This document shows positions 39,617-49,869 of a stretch of DNA of 64,000 nt, in pieces. The notes under the pieces are model-generated. The model had not been told where the DNA came from. It ran no database searches and saw nothing but the letters and a program-made list of their open reading frames with translations. The translations under genes and the position numbers were made by a program. Within the stretch, counting starts at the first letter, position 1, and every line of letters begins with the position of its first letter. Source of the DNA: DASUPK01 sp963744105 (GTDB lineage: Bacteria; Actinomycetota; Thermoleophilia; Solirubrobacterales; 70-9); assembly GCA_963744105.1 (NCBI GenBank), contig CAVUSJ010000004.1:682001-746000 (forward strand), written 5' to 3'.

Positions 39617-40250
39617 GAGTGGGCTCCTCTCCGATTGCGCGAGTGCAGAAGTCGATCAGGGAGGCGATCAGTTCGTTTGGGTCGCCTCCATTTGAAGTGG
39701 GGGACAGCGGGCCGATCATGGTCTCGCCGATGGCGCCGACGAGGGCGGCGCCGGTCACCTCGGGGTCCTGCTCAGGCAGCTCGCCCGAGGCGATGCCGTC
39801 GGCGACGATCTCGGCGATCACGTCGCGGTAGCTGTGGCGGAAGTGAAGTCGCTCGGCCTCGACCGCGGGGTCGACGGGCTCGGCGAGCAGCGCCCAGGCG
39901 AGGCGCCGGCCGGCGAGCGCGCGGCGGGCGAAGGTCTCGGTGCCCGCGGCGATCCGCTCGATGGGGGAGCCGTCCTGGGTGTCCGCCGCGGCCTTCCGCA
40001 TCGCGTCCACCTCGCGCTGGGATGCGCGGCGGAATACCTCGGCGAAGAGGTCCGACTTCGAGGGGAAGTAGCGGTAGACGGTGCCTACGGCGACCCCCGC
40101 GCGATCGGCAACCGAGGCGACCGGGGAGTTCACGTAGCCGCCCTCCGCGATCAGCGCGAGCGCCGCATTCACGATTCGCTCGCGGGTCTCGGCTCGGCGG
40201 GCCTCGGTGCGCTCGGTGGTGCGATAGGCCAAGGCCAAGAAGTGAACCAC
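39603..40250 (-). CDS. TetR family regulator of the acyl-CoA dehydrogenase operon
   Basis: A 215-residue repressor. The HTH is ETRERIVNAALALIAEGGYVNSPVASVADRAGVAVGTVYRYFPSKSDLFAEVFRRASQRE (residues 21-80). The C-terminal domain is helical and polar. The start is uncertain: GTG at 40250 lies inside a dyad, and a TTG at 40238 would also leave a full HTH. Genes of this kind next to acyl-CoA dehydrogenases commonly sense acyl-CoA. Confidence 0.88.
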   Translation of the reverse strand: MVHFLALAYRTTERTEARRAETRERIVNAALALIAEGGYVNSPVASVADRAGVAVGTVYRYFPSKSDLFAEVFRRASQREVDAMRKAAADTQDGSPIERIAAGTETFARRALAGRRLAWALLAEPVDPAVEAERLHFRHSYRDVIAEIVADGIASGELPEQDPEVTGAALVGAIGETMIGPLSPTSNGGDPNELIASLIDFCTRAIGEEPTRVNR

Positions 40251-40258
40251 GATTCACT
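40241..40258 (-). promoter_or_regulatory. Candidate TetR operator AGTGAA-N6-TTCACT
   Basis: A perfect 6-bp inverted repeat with a 6-bp centre, over the annotated start of the TetR gene and in the 47-bp region divergent from the cyclic-nucleotide-binding gene. It could serve both genes. Confidence 0.5.
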
Positions 40259-40297
40259 CTTTGCGTCAACCCAGGGCCGTGGATAGGATCGGCCGCA

Positions 40298-40705
40298 ATG
40301 GCGGACGTGGTGGAGACGCTCGGCGGGGTCCCCCTCTTCCAGGGGGTGAAGCCGAAGGAGCTGAAGAAGCTCGCGAACCGCATGCAGGAGCGGAGCTTCA
40401 ACGAGGGCGATGAGATCACCACCGAGGGGAAGAGCGGGGTCGGCTTCTTCCTCATCGAGGACGGCAACGCCACCGTCAGCATCGACGGCGAGATCGTCAG
40501 GACGCTCGGGCCCGGCGACTACTTCGGCGACATCGCCCTGATCGACAGCGGCCCGCGCTCGGCGACCATCGTCGCCACCACCGATCTGCGCTGCCAGGGT
40601 CTCACCGCGTGGGAGTTCCGACCCTTCGTCGAGGAGCATCCCGAGGTCGCCTGGCAGATGCTGGAGACACTGGCCGCGCGGCTCCGCGAGGCCGAACAGC
40701 GCTAG
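40298..40705 (+). CDS. Cyclic nucleotide-binding domain protein
   Basis: A 135-residue protein that is a single CNB domain: FQGVKPKELKKLANRMQERSFNEGDEITTEGKSGVGFFLIEDGNATVSIDG, then the phosphate-binding cassette GPGDYFGDIALIDSGPRSATIVA (residues ~72-94) with the Arg that contacts the cyclic phosphate, and a C-terminal helix. No DNA-binding or catalytic domain is attached, so it would act through a partner. TAGGAT ends 8 nt before the ATG. It is convergent with a large adenylate/guanylate-cyclase protein and shares CTAG with it. Confidence 0.92.
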   Translation: MADVVETLGGVPLFQGVKPKELKKLANRMQERSFNEGDEITTEGKSGVGFFLIEDGNATVSIDGEIVRTLGPGDYFGDIALIDSGPRSATIVATTDLRCQGLTAWEFRPFVEEHPEVAWQMLETLAARLREAEQR

Positions 40706-43700
40706 AGCGCCGGCTCGGTCGTCCGCAGCCGGGCGAAGATCTCGGCCGCCTCGTCACGAGCCTCGCCGCCGAGCAGCCAGCCGGTGCGCGCCACCTGGTA
40801 GGGACAGTCGAGTTCCTTGAAGAGCTCGAACGATTGCCGCGTCAGCTCCTCGTCGCCGGACCGGATCCCCTTGGCTCGCAGGAGGATGCCCATCCCGTAG
40901 CGGTGCTCGCCGATGTACTCCTCGGCCACCAGGATCGCGTCGTCGGCATCGGGCCGCCCCAGCCGCGCGTAGGCCTCCGCCCGTCCGGCGAGATATGGGG
41001 AGCGGAACCAGGTGCTGGCGATGTCGGGACCGAAGCGCTCGGCCGCACGCTCGACGAGTCCCTGATGGAGCTCGATGTCGGCTCGCATCACGACCACGCC
41101 GGCCTTGTTACCCAGGGCCCCCTGGGAGAGCTCGTCAGCGATCTCGAACCAGTCGTTCCAGCCCCCCTCGCCGCGCAGGCCCTGGATCGCCCCGGCGCAG
41201 GCGATGGAGGTGGCGAAGGCGCCGAGCGGCGGCCTCTCCGCCGCAATCCAGGCGTCGCGCACCTGCCGGGCCATCTCGAGCGCCTCGTCCCAGCGACCGA
41301 GGAAGAAGGCGGGCAAGAGGCCGCGCTGCCAGGCCGAATAGATGATGCCGCGGGAGAGGTCGAGGTCACGCGCCTCGCGTGCGTAGGACTCGGCCTCCTT
41401 GAAGTCGCCGGTCTGCAGCAGCGACTCGATCATCATGTGGAGCGCGTCGCTTCGCTCCACGTCGAGTGAGGCCGTGCGCGGGGCATCCGTGAGCAGCTCG
41501 AGGCGTTCCCGGGTGTGCTCGACGGCGGCGCGATGGCGCCCCTGCTGCCAGTCGCTCGCCGTCACGGCGTCCAGCGCGGACTGAAGGACCGCCAAGTCGT
41601 CGGTCTGCCGGGCGAGCTCCAGCCCGCCCAACGCGGGCCTCTCCATCTCCAGCGTCTGATCGGCCTTCCAGGCGAGCCACGCCTCGTCGAGCAGAAGCCG
41701 AGCCTTGGTGACCGTGTCACCGTCCGCGACCAGCTCCCGCCCGCGCTCCAGCATGGGGTGCAGCTGACCCGGATCGGGGTTGCCGCTGATCCCGCTCATT
41801 CGAGTGCCGACCTCGACGGCTCGCGCGTAGGCCGTCGCGGCGCGGGGGTCCCCGATCTCCTCGCCCGCCTCGCCCGCCTCTCGGAACAGCCGCAGGGCGT
41901 GGTCGCCGCGCCAGCGGCGCAGGGCCACGTCGGCGGCCGCCCAGAGCGCATCGATCCGCTCGGGCCCGTGCGCGAGCTCGGCCGACTGCTCGTAGAGGTC
42001 CTGGCCTCGGGCGGCCGCGCCGCGGCGGACCGCGCTCGCAGCCGCCTGCGCGACGGCCTCGCAGGCGGCGCTCCGGCGCTCGTCGGTCGGCTGGAGGTCG
42101 AGCGCGTGATCTAGGTGGTACGCGACGAGCTCAGCCCGCTCGGCGAAGGGCTCGCGCCGCATCAGCGACTCCGCGGCCTCCTCGTGCAGCCTGGCCCGGT
42201 CGGACCGCGGCAGCGAGTTGTACGCGACGTCGCGGATCAGCTGGTGGCGGAACGCGTAGCTGCCCGCCTCGGAGGTGGTGCGCTCCTCCACGAGGGCCTT
42301 CCGGCGCAGCGCCCAGAGGGGATCGCTCGGATCCTCGCCGAGCAGGTCGCCGAGGGGTCCCTGCGCGAAGGTGTGCCCGAGGACGGACGCGTACTGGAGG
42401 GCCCGCTTCTCGTCGGGCGGCAGGAGATCCATGCGGGCGGCGATCGCGGCCTGCACGGTGTCGGGCAGCCGCTCGGGGACCGCGTCCTGCCGCTCGTCGC
42501 GGATCGCCCGCGAGACCTCCTCGGTGAAGAACGGGTTGCCCCCGGCGGCATCCGCGATCCGCCCCGCGATGACGCGGCGTTCCTCGGGAAGGAGGAGCTC
42601 GGCGAGGCGAGTGGCGGACGCGCCGTCCAGCGGCATCAGCTCGAGCTGGGTGTTGTTCCGGGCGGCCCGGCCGAACTCGGGGCGCCGCTCCGCCAGCTCG
42701 GGCCGGCAGGTGCAGAGGATCATCACCGGCGCCTGGGAGAGACCGAAGGCGGCCTCCTCGAGCAGGTTGAGGGTTCCCTCGTCCGCCCAGTGCGTGTCGT
42801 CGACTCCGATCGCCAGCGGCCGGTCGGCCGCGAGCAGCGCGACGAAGCGGCGCCAGGCGCGCTTCAGCTCGTCCTCGGCGTCGGTGCCCTCCTCGGCGCC
42901 GCGCATCGCCACGACCAGCGCCGCGGCCAGCTCCGCGGCGTCGTCGGCACCCAGCTTCTCGAGCACGTCCCGGAGCGCGGGCTCGACCTCGTCCGAGCGG
43001 GCGTCGGTGGAGTACCCGGCGGCATCGTGGAGGATCTCGCCGAGCGCCCAGAACGCGATGCCGTGGCCGTACGGCGGGCTGCGGCCGACCACCGTCCGCC
43101 AGCCCTCGTTGCGAAGCTCCGCGAAGAGCTCCGCGCCGAGGCGCGTCTTGCCGATCCCGGCCTCGCCGATCACGGTCACCAGCTGGGGCACCTTCTCGCG
43201 TGCCGCGCGGCGCGCGATCAGGCGGAGCATCGCGAGGTCGTCCTCGCGCCCCACCAGGGGTACGTCCGTGACCTCGTCCTCGTCGCAGACCGCCACGGCG
43301 CGGAACGCCGTCAGGGGGGCGTCCATCCCCTTCGCGTCGACGTTGCCGTTCCGCTCCAGCTGGGCCCGCCGGCAGGCCCGCGCGGTTCGCTCGCCAACCA
43401 GAACCTCTCCGGGCGAGGCGGCCTGCTGGAGGCGGGCGGCGGCGTTGACCGCCTCGCCGGTGACGCGCAGGTCGCCGCTCTCGGGGACGGCCAGGACCTC
43501 GCCGGTCTCGATCCCCACCCGGACCGCCAGGTCGCCGTCGATGGCCGAGACCTGGTCGATTACCGTGAGCCCGGCCGCGATGGCGCGATCGGGGTCGTCA
43601 CCGTGGGCGACGGGGGCGCCGAAGACGGCCATCACCGCGTCGCCGATGTACTTCTCGACGGTGCCGCCGTGCTGCTCGAGCGCATCCCGGGCCGCGTCGA

Positions 43701-43821
43701 AGAACGGCTCGAGGCGCCCCCGCAGGTCCTCCGGATCGAGCTCGGTCGCAAGCTCGGTCGAGCCGACCAGATCGGCGAAGAGCATCGTCGCGATCTTGCG
43801 CTCTCCTCCCAAGCTGCTCAT
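40702..43821 (-). CDS. Class III nucleotide cyclase fused to AAA ATPase and TPR-like regulator
   Basis: A 1039-residue signalling protein. The N-terminal class III cyclase domain (residues ~8-170) has the metal Asp in MLFADLVGSTELATELDPE, VEKYIGDAVMAVFGAP (second metal Asp), VRVGIETGEV and GEAVNAAARLQQAA. A P-loop ATPase follows (GEAGIGKTRLGAELF, ~residue 218; later IGVDDTHWAD), and the rest is a long helical TPR-like region. The layout matches the actinobacterial cyclase-ATPase proteins. It should make cAMP or cGMP in response to an unknown input. TATCTT ends exactly 6 nt before the ATG. It is convergent with a CNB protein that could be its receptor. Confidence 0.9.
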   Translation of the reverse strand: MSSLGGERKIATMLFADLVGSTELATELDPEDLRGRLEPFFDAARDALEQHGGTVEKYIGDAVMAVFGAPVAHGDDPDRAIAAGLTVIDQVSAIDGDLAVRVGIETGEVLAVPESGDLRVTGEAVNAAARLQQAASPGEVLVGERTARACRRAQLERNGNVDAKGMDAPLTAFRAVAVCDEDEVTDVPLVGREDDLAMLRLIARRAAREKVPQLVTVIGEAGIGKTRLGAELFAELRNEGWRTVVGRSPPYGHGIAFWALGEILHDAAGYSTDARSDEVEPALRDVLEKLGADDAAELAAALVVAMRGAEEGTDAEDELKRAWRRFVALLAADRPLAIGVDDTHWADEGTLNLLEEAAFGLSQAPVMILCTCRPELAERRPEFGRAARNNTQLELMPLDGASATRLAELLLPEERRVIAGRIADAAGGNPFFTEEVSRAIRDERQDAVPERLPDTVQAAIAARMDLLPPDEKRALQYASVLGHTFAQGPLGDLLGEDPSDPLWALRRKALVEERTTSEAGSYAFRHQLIRDVAYNSLPRSDRARLHEEAAESLMRREPFAERAELVAYHLDHALDLQPTDERRSAACEAVAQAAASAVRRGAAARGQDLYEQSAELAHGPERIDALWAAADVALRRWRGDHALRLFREAGEAGEEIGDPRAATAYARAVEVGTRMSGISGNPDPGQLHPMLERGRELVADGDTVTKARLLLDEAWLAWKADQTLEMERPALGGLELARQTDDLAVLQSALDAVTASDWQQGRHRAAVEHTRERLELLTDAPRTASLDVERSDALHMMIESLLQTGDFKEAESYAREARDLDLSRGIIYSAWQRGLLPAFFLGRWDEALEMARQVRDAWIAAERPPLGAFATSIACAGAIQGLRGEGGWNDWFEIADELSQGALGNKAGVVVMRADIELHQGLVERAAERFGPDIASTWFRSPYLAGRAEAYARLGRPDADDAILVAEEYIGEHRYGMGILLRAKGIRSGDEELTRQSFELFKELDCPYQVARTGWLLGGEARDEAAEIFARLRTTEPAL

Positions 43822-43880
43822 GTGACCAAGATAACGGCGGTCGCCGCCGCCGGGATTGGCATACCATCGCGCGCTCCGGC

Positions 43881-45103
43881 ATGCCGAAAATCAAGGTCAA
43901 TAACCCCATCGTCGAACTCGACGGCGACGAGATGACCCGGATCATCTGGGCCTTCATCAAGGACCAGCTGATCCTGCCCTACCTCGACTTGGAGCTCATC
44001 TACTTCGACCTCGGGATCGAGAAGCGCGACGAGACCTCCGACCAGATCACGGTCGACGCCGCCAACGCGATCAAGGAGCACGGCGTCGGCGTGAAGTGCG
44101 CGACGATCACCCCCGACGAGGCCCGGGTGAAGGAGTTCGGCCTCAAGGAGATGTACCGCTCGCCGAACGGGACGATCCGCAACATCCTCGGCGGGGTCAT
44201 CTTCCGCGAGCCGATCGTGATCTCGAACGTGCCGCGCCTGGTCCCGGGCTGGACGAAGCCGATCGTGATCGGCCGCCATGCCTTCGGCGACCAGTACCGG
44301 GCCACCGACACCCTGATTCCGGAGGGCGGCGGGACGCTGACGCTCAGCTTCCAGCCGAACTCCTCGAGCGAGGGACCGATCGAGCTCGAGGTCTACGAGT
44401 TCCCCGCCGACGGCGGTGGCGTGGCGATGGCGATGTACAACCTCGACGACTCGATCCGGGACTTCGCACGCGCCTCGATGCGCTACGGCCTCAACCGCGG
44501 CTTCCCGGTCTACATGTCGACGAAGAACACGATCCTGAAGCGCTACGACGGCCGCTTCAAGGACCTCTTCCAGGAGATCTACGACTCCGAGTTCAAGGAG
44601 GAGTTCGAGAAGAACGGCCTCACCTACGAGCACCGCCTGATCGACGACATGGTCGCCGCGGCGCTCAAGTGGGAGGGCGGCTACGTCTGGGCCTGCAAGA
44701 ACTACGACGGCGACGTGCAGTCCGACACCGTCGCCCAGGGCTTCGGCTCGCTAGGCCTGATGACCAGCGTGCTGATGACCGCCGACGGCAAGACGGTCGA
44801 GGCCGAGGCCGCCCACGGCACGGTCACCCGGCACTTCCGCCAGCACCAGGAGGGCAAGCCGACCTCCACCAACCCGATCGCCTCGATCTTCGCCTGGACG
44901 CGCGGCCTGGCGGCCCGGGGCCGCATGGACGACACGCCCGAGGTCAGCGAGTTCGCGGAGACCCTCGAGCGCGTCTGCGTGCAAACGGTCGAGAGCGGGA
45001 AGATGACGAAGGACCTTGCGCTTCTGATCGGACCGGACCAGGAGTTCCTGACGACCCAGGAGTTCCTCTCCGCCATCGACGAGAACCTGAAGAAGGAGAT
45101 GAA

Positions 45104-45107
<4 letters not shown>
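43881..45107 (+). CDS. icd: NADP-dependent isocitrate dehydrogenase
   Basis: TCA-cycle enzyme making 2-oxoglutarate. The 408-residue sequence is of the eukaryote-like dimeric subfamily (MPKIKVNNPIVELDGDEMTRIIWAFIKDQLI, KCATITPDEARVKEFGLKEMYRSPNGTIRNILGGVIFREPI, VIGRHAFGDQYRATD). Substrate-binding SPNGTIRN and the catalytic Tyr/Lys region are visible, and AHGTVTRHFRQHQEGKPTSTNPIASIFAW binds NADP. TACCAT lies 13 nt before the ATG. Its TGA overlaps the TTG start of mdh. Confidence 0.97.
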
Positions 45108-46087
<980 letters not shown>

Positions 46088-46090
46088 GCG

Positions 46091-47710
46091 ATGCGCTTAA
46101 CTCAACCGAGGGGAGGAGGGATCGCCGCGGCGGTGATCTCCGGCGCCCTGATCGCCTGCACCGGCGCAGCGCTCGCTGCGGAGGGGGACCTCGATTCTTC
46201 CTTCAGCGGGGACGGGCGCCTCGTCTTCACCCCCGGGAACGGCATCGCCAGGGCGGTCGCGGTCGATTCGCAGGGGAGGATCCTCGAGGCCGGAGCCGTC
46301 GATCCCTCCGGTGCGGATTCGAGCGACATGGCGGTCGCGCGCTTCCTACCCAACGGCTCGCCGGACCCGAGCTTCTCCGGGGACGGGCTCGCGACCGTGA
46401 ATGCCGGTGGCGGAACAGTCTTCGATGCGGCGAACGAGATCGCCCTCGACCCGCAGGGCCGCATCGTCCTCGCCGGCGAGACGAACGGTGGCGACCCGAA
46501 CGTCGCGGTCGCCCGCCTCACCGATTCCGGAGCACCTGACCCCGGCTTCGGAACGGGCGGCGTCTTCACCCAGGACCTCGGCAGTAACGACCTCCTCGAC
46601 GGGTTGGCGATCGACTCGTCTGGTCGCCCGGTGGCCGGGGGAGCGATCGGGGGCCCCGGCTCGCGAAACTTCCTTGTCCTGCGGCTGACCACGGGCGGTG
46701 GCCTCGATCCGGGGTTCGGCGGCGGCGTCGGATGGGAGCAGCTCAACGTCAACTCGGTCGGCAGCAACGATTTCGCGCGTGGCGTCGCCATCGACAGCCA
46801 GGGCAGGATCGTGCTCGCCGGCTCCACGCAGCTGGGCGGCGGCGATGACAACTTCGCTGCGGCCCGCTTCACATCCGCCGGCCAGCTCGACACCTCATTC
46901 AGCGGCGGGGATCCGACGCCGGGACGGATCATCTCCCAGCTCGCCTCTCAGAGCGGCAGCGCCGTCAACGATTCGGCGCAGGACGTGATCGTGACCCCCG
47001 GTGACGGCGTCGTGATGGCCGGCTACGCGCAGAGGACCGGAGCGGACTTCGAATTCGCCGTCGAGCAGCTGCGCAACGACGGAAGCCCGGACATCACCTT
47101 CGGCTCGGGTGGCGCCGCCTACACGGGGTTCGGCGCCGATAACGACTCAGCCGAAAGCCTCGTTCGCGACGACCTCGGGAACATCGTCGTCGCCGGAACG
47201 TCCGCGACGGTGCCGAACCAGGCGGAGTTCGCTCTGGCTCGTTTCACCTTCAACGGCAAGCTGGATCCGGCGTTCGCCGGAGGTGGGATCACCAGGGTGG
47301 ACGTCGGGTCCGCCGGCGACACCGCACAGGCCGTAGCGATCGACCCGGTCAGCAAGCGGATCGTCGTGGGCGGCTACAGCGGCCCGCAGGCGACCCCCAG
47401 CTGGGCGCTGGCCCGCTACGAGGGCGTGCCGCGGTGCGCAGGCAAGATCCCGACGATCGCGGGCACTCCGGCCTCCGATGTGATCACCGGGACGAAGGGG
47501 AAGGAGGTGATCCTCGGCGGCGTCGGCAACGACCGCATCTCGGGACTCGCCGGCAAGGACACGATCTGCGGCGGCCTGGGATCCGACAAGCTCAAGGGCG
47601 GCAAGGGCAACGACCGCCTCTTCGGTCAGGGTGGGAAGGACCGGCTGATCGGCGGTCCCGGCAAGGACCGCCTCAAGGGCGGATCCGGGAAAGACCGGAT
47701 ACGGCAGTAG
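46091..47710 (+). CDS. Exported delta-60 repeat protein with C-terminal RTX calcium-binding repeats
   Basis: A 539-residue exported protein with an N-terminal signal segment (GGGIAAAVISGALIACTGAALA, cleavage near residue 30). About seven delta-60 repeats follow, each starting with a (D/P)DxSFxGxG type motif (DLDSSFSGDGRLVF, SPDPSFSGDGLATV, APDPGFGTGGVF, ...) and containing IDSQGRI(V/L)xAG; they form a beta-propeller-like array. The C-terminal 80 residues are RTX nonapeptides (GGVGNDRISGLAGKD, GGLGSDKLKGGKGNDRLFGQGGKDRLIGG) that bind calcium. It begins 3 bp after mdh but has its own exported function. Two Cys in CAGKI and TICGG may pair. Confidence 0.88.
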   Translation: MRLTQPRGGGIAAAVISGALIACTGAALAAEGDLDSSFSGDGRLVFTPGNGIARAVAVDSQGRILEAGAVDPSGADSSDMAVARFLPNGSPDPSFSGDGLATVNAGGGTVFDAANEIALDPQGRIVLAGETNGGDPNVAVARLTDSGAPDPGFGTGGVFTQDLGSNDLLDGLAIDSSGRPVAGGAIGGPGSRNFLVLRLTTGGGLDPGFGGGVGWEQLNVNSVGSNDFARGVAIDSQGRIVLAGSTQLGGGDDNFAAARFTSAGQLDTSFSGGDPTPGRIISQLASQSGSAVNDSAQDVIVTPGDGVVMAGYAQRTGADFEFAVEQLRNDGSPDITFGSGGAAYTGFGADNDSAESLVRDDLGNIVVAGTSATVPNQAEFALARFTFNGKLDPAFAGGGITRVDVGSAGDTAQAVAIDPVSKRIVVGGYSGPQATPSWALARYEGVPRCAGKIPTIAGTPASDVITGTKGKEVILGGVGNDRISGLAGKDTICGGLGSDKLKGGKGNDRLFGQGGKDRLIGGPGKDRLKGGSGKDRIRQ

Positions 47711-47713
47711 CCC

Positions 47714-48058
47714 CTAGCCGGGGTGGTAGCCGGTGCCCTTGCGCCGGATCCTGCCTTCCTTCTCCAGGTCCGGCAGCACCCGGTACAGGTAGTTCGGGTG
47801 GTTGAGCTTCATCTTCTTGCCGAGCTCCGAGACCTTGATTCCCGGGTTGTCGCTGATGATCTTCACGGCCTGGTCGGCACGGGTGCTGCTGCGGCGGCGC
47901 CGGCGGGGGCTCCTGCGGGGACGGCCCGGCCCGCGCTTCGTGCTCTTGCCCAGTCCGGCGAGCGCTGCTTCGACCTGCTTGCGCTCGTCATCGAGCTCGC
48001 GGAGCCGGCGCTCGAGTAGCGTCCTTGCCTGATCGACTGTGTTCGAGACTGTTGCCAT
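47714..48058 (-). CDS. AT-hook plus winged-helix DNA-binding protein
   Basis: A 114-residue basic protein with three parts: an N-terminal coiled-coil helix (VDQARTLLERRLRELDDERKQVEAALAGL, residues 8-36), an Arg-rich AT-hook (GPGRPRRSPRRRRR, residues 43-56), and a C-terminal winged helix (AVKIISDNPGIKVSELGKKMKLNHPNYLYRVLPDLEKEGRIRRKG). This combination suggests a chromatin-like or global DNA-binding protein rather than a specific repressor; I know no named family. AAAGGA lies upstream of the ATG. It is convergent with the RTX gene (3-bp gap) and divergent from a dehydrogenase. Confidence 0.8.
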   Translation of the reverse strand: MATVSNTVDQARTLLERRLRELDDERKQVEAALAGLGKSTKRGPGRPRRSPRRRRRSSTRADQAVKIISDNPGIKVSELGKKMKLNHPNYLYRVLPDLEKEGRIRRKGTGYHPG

Positions 48059-48123
48059 GTCCTTTCGAGTCCTCTCTATCCCGTTGACAGTTACTTCACC
48101 GTAATGGTTAGTTACCTCTAACT

Positions 48124-49086
48124 ATGAATGATGAACGTCAGGTCGTGGTGATTGCCCGGGTCCTTCTCCCGGCGGGCCGCGACCGGCTGGCCGAGCGATT
48201 CGACTTGCGCGAGGGCGGCCTCGACGCGACACGAGAGGAGCTGCTGGCGATGCTGCCGGGCGCATCCGCACTGGTCCCCGACCCGAGCGTCCCGGTGGAC
48301 GGCGAGGTCCTGGACACGGCCGGGGAGAGCCTGCGGGTGGTGGCCAACTTCGCGGTGGGTTACGACAATGTCGACCTGGAGGCGTGCAGGGAGAGGGGAG
48401 TGATCGTCACCAACACGCCCGACGTCCTCACGGAGGCGACGGCCGAGCTGGCCATGGCACTCACCTTCGCGGCGGCCCGCCGGATGAGCGACGCGGAACG
48501 CGACCTGCGCGCCGGCCGCTGGCGCGGCTGGGATCCGGCGGCCTACCGCGGCATCGAGATCCGGGGCGCGACGGTCGGGGTCGTCGGCATGGGGCGGATC
48601 GGCGCGCGCTACGCCCGGCTCGCGCACGGCCTCGGAGCGAGCATCGCCTACACGAGCCAGTCGGCCAAGCCGGAGGCGGAGAGCGAGCTGGGCGCCCGCC
48701 GTTTCGAGCTCCGGGAGCTGCTCGAGACATCGGACGTGGTCAGCGTCCATGCGCCCTCGACTCCGGAGACCCACGGCCTGATCGGCGCGGCCGAGATCGA
48801 GCTGATCGGCCCCGAGGGAGTGCTGGTCAACACCTCGCGCGGGCCGCTCGTCGACTCCGAGGCGGTCGCGGCGGCGCTCGAGAGCGGGACGCTCGGCGCC
48901 GCCGGCCTAGATGTCTACGAGAACGAGCCGGAGATCAGCCCCCGGCTGCTGGAGGCCCCGCGCGCGGTGCTGTTGCCGCACATCGGGTCGGCGACGATCC
49001 AGTCGCGGGACGGCATGGCGAACGCGGTCGCCGACAACGTGATCGCGGTGCTGGAGGGAGAGGAGCCGCCGGGCCGGGTGGCTTAG
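48124..49086 (+). CDS. D-isomer 2-hydroxyacid dehydrogenase (glyoxylate/hydroxypyruvate reductase type)
   Basis: A 320-residue NAD(P)H enzyme. The N-terminal catalytic half has VVANFAVGYDNVDLEACRERGVIVTNTPDVLTEATAELAMAL. The Rossmann domain has VGVVGMGRIGARYARLAHGLGA. The catalytic triad is Arg in VNTSRGPLVD, Glu in YENEPE and His in LLPHIGSAT, typical of glyoxylate reductases and D-glycerate dehydrogenases. The 65 bp upstream are relatively AT-rich, with GTTACTT and GTTACCT repeats that may be regulatory. Its stop overlaps the sterol-desaturase gene. Confidence 0.92.
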   Translation: MNDERQVVVIARVLLPAGRDRLAERFDLREGGLDATREELLAMLPGASALVPDPSVPVDGEVLDTAGESLRVVANFAVGYDNVDLEACRERGVIVTNTPDVLTEATAELAMALTFAAARRMSDAERDLRAGRWRGWDPAAYRGIEIRGATVGVVGMGRIGARYARLAHGLGASIAYTSQSAKPEAESELGARRFELRELLETSDVVSVHAPSTPETHGLIGAAEIELIGPEGVLVNTSRGPLVDSEAVAAALESGTLGAAGLDVYENEPEISPRLLEAPRAVLLPHIGSATIQSRDGMANAVADNVIAVLEGEEPPGRVA

Positions 49087-49751
49087 GCGGAGGGTGTGGG
49101 GTCGCGCTCTTCCGCGTCGTCGGGGGCCGCGGCCTTGCGAGAACGCGGCATCGTCCCCATCACCGCGTCCCAGATCGGGGAGGAGACACCGTAGCCGTAG
49201 CGATGGTCCTGGAAGTGGTGCCGCATGTGGTGGGTGCGGATCTGCTTCCCGAACTTCGTCTTCGGCACGTGGTGGTGGACGTGGTAGTGCATGTAGTCGT
49301 ACGTCAGGTAGCCGGCGATGAAACCCGAGAAGGTCGGGAAGGCATCCGTCGATCCGAAGATCAAGACGTAGAGGCCGAGGAAGAGAGCCGCGAGCGGGAT
49401 GCTCACCGCGGGCGGCATGACCAGCCGCATGGCGTCGTTGGGGTGGTCGTGGTGGACGCCGTGGATGATGAAGTGGAGGCGATCGCCGCCGGGGAACCTC
49501 GGCTGCCAGTGGAAGACCAGCCGGTGGAGCCAGTACTCGGTCAGGGTCCAGATGGCGATCCCGGCGAGGAAGAGGAGCGCGGTCGTGCCGACGGAGAGTC
49601 CGCGGTCGATCCCGAGCCAGATGCCCCCGACCACGACCGGGAGGAAGACGACGGCCGGCACCGCCGGGTGGACGCGTGAGAAGAAGTCGAGGAACTTGCT
49701 CTCGAACATCGGCGGCGAGTCGGCGAGTCTGGCTGTGCGCTCGTGTGCCAT
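49083..49751 (-). CDS. Fatty acid hydroxylase / sterol desaturase family membrane enzyme
   Basis: A 222-residue diiron membrane oxygenase. The His clusters are HRLVFH (residues ~75-80), HGVHHDHP, HYHVHHH and HHMRHHF, the full set of metal ligands, between four hydrophobic helices. It would hydroxylate or desaturate a lipid, for example a fatty acyl chain, hopanoid or carotenoid; the sequence does not decide. TAAGAT ends 8 nt before the ATG, and a 16-bp dyad lies 43 bp upstream of the start. Confidence 0.88.
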   Translation of the reverse strand: MAHERTARLADSPPMFESKFLDFFSRVHPAVPAVVFLPVVVGGIWLGIDRGLSVGTTALLFLAGIAIWTLTEYWLHRLVFHWQPRFPGGDRLHFIIHGVHHDHPNDAMRLVMPPAVSIPLAALFLGLYVLIFGSTDAFPTFSGFIAGYLTYDYMHYHVHHHVPKTKFGKQIRTHHMRHHFQDHRYGYGVSSPIWDAVMGTMPRSRKAAAPDDAEERDPTPSA

Positions 49752-49793
49752 CGGCGCTGATCTTAGCGAGAGGAGGTCCGGCGGCGCGGTCCG

Positions 49794-49809
49794 GTTAGGG
49801 TCACCTAAC
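49794..49809. promoter_or_regulatory. Dyad GTTAGG-GTCA-CCTAAC, possible operator
   Basis: A perfect 6-bp inverted repeat around 4 bases in the intergenic region upstream of the sterol-desaturase gene, at about the -35 position of its TAAGAT promoter. TTAGG...CCTAA resembles the outer arms of DtxR/IdeR boxes, but the spacing is shorter, so the cognate regulator is uncertain. Confidence 0.45.
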
Positions 49810-49869
49810 TCAAAGCCCGTCCCGTGCCTGGCTCCGCGGTTCCCCGGTCATAGCGGGACTCGTGACCAA

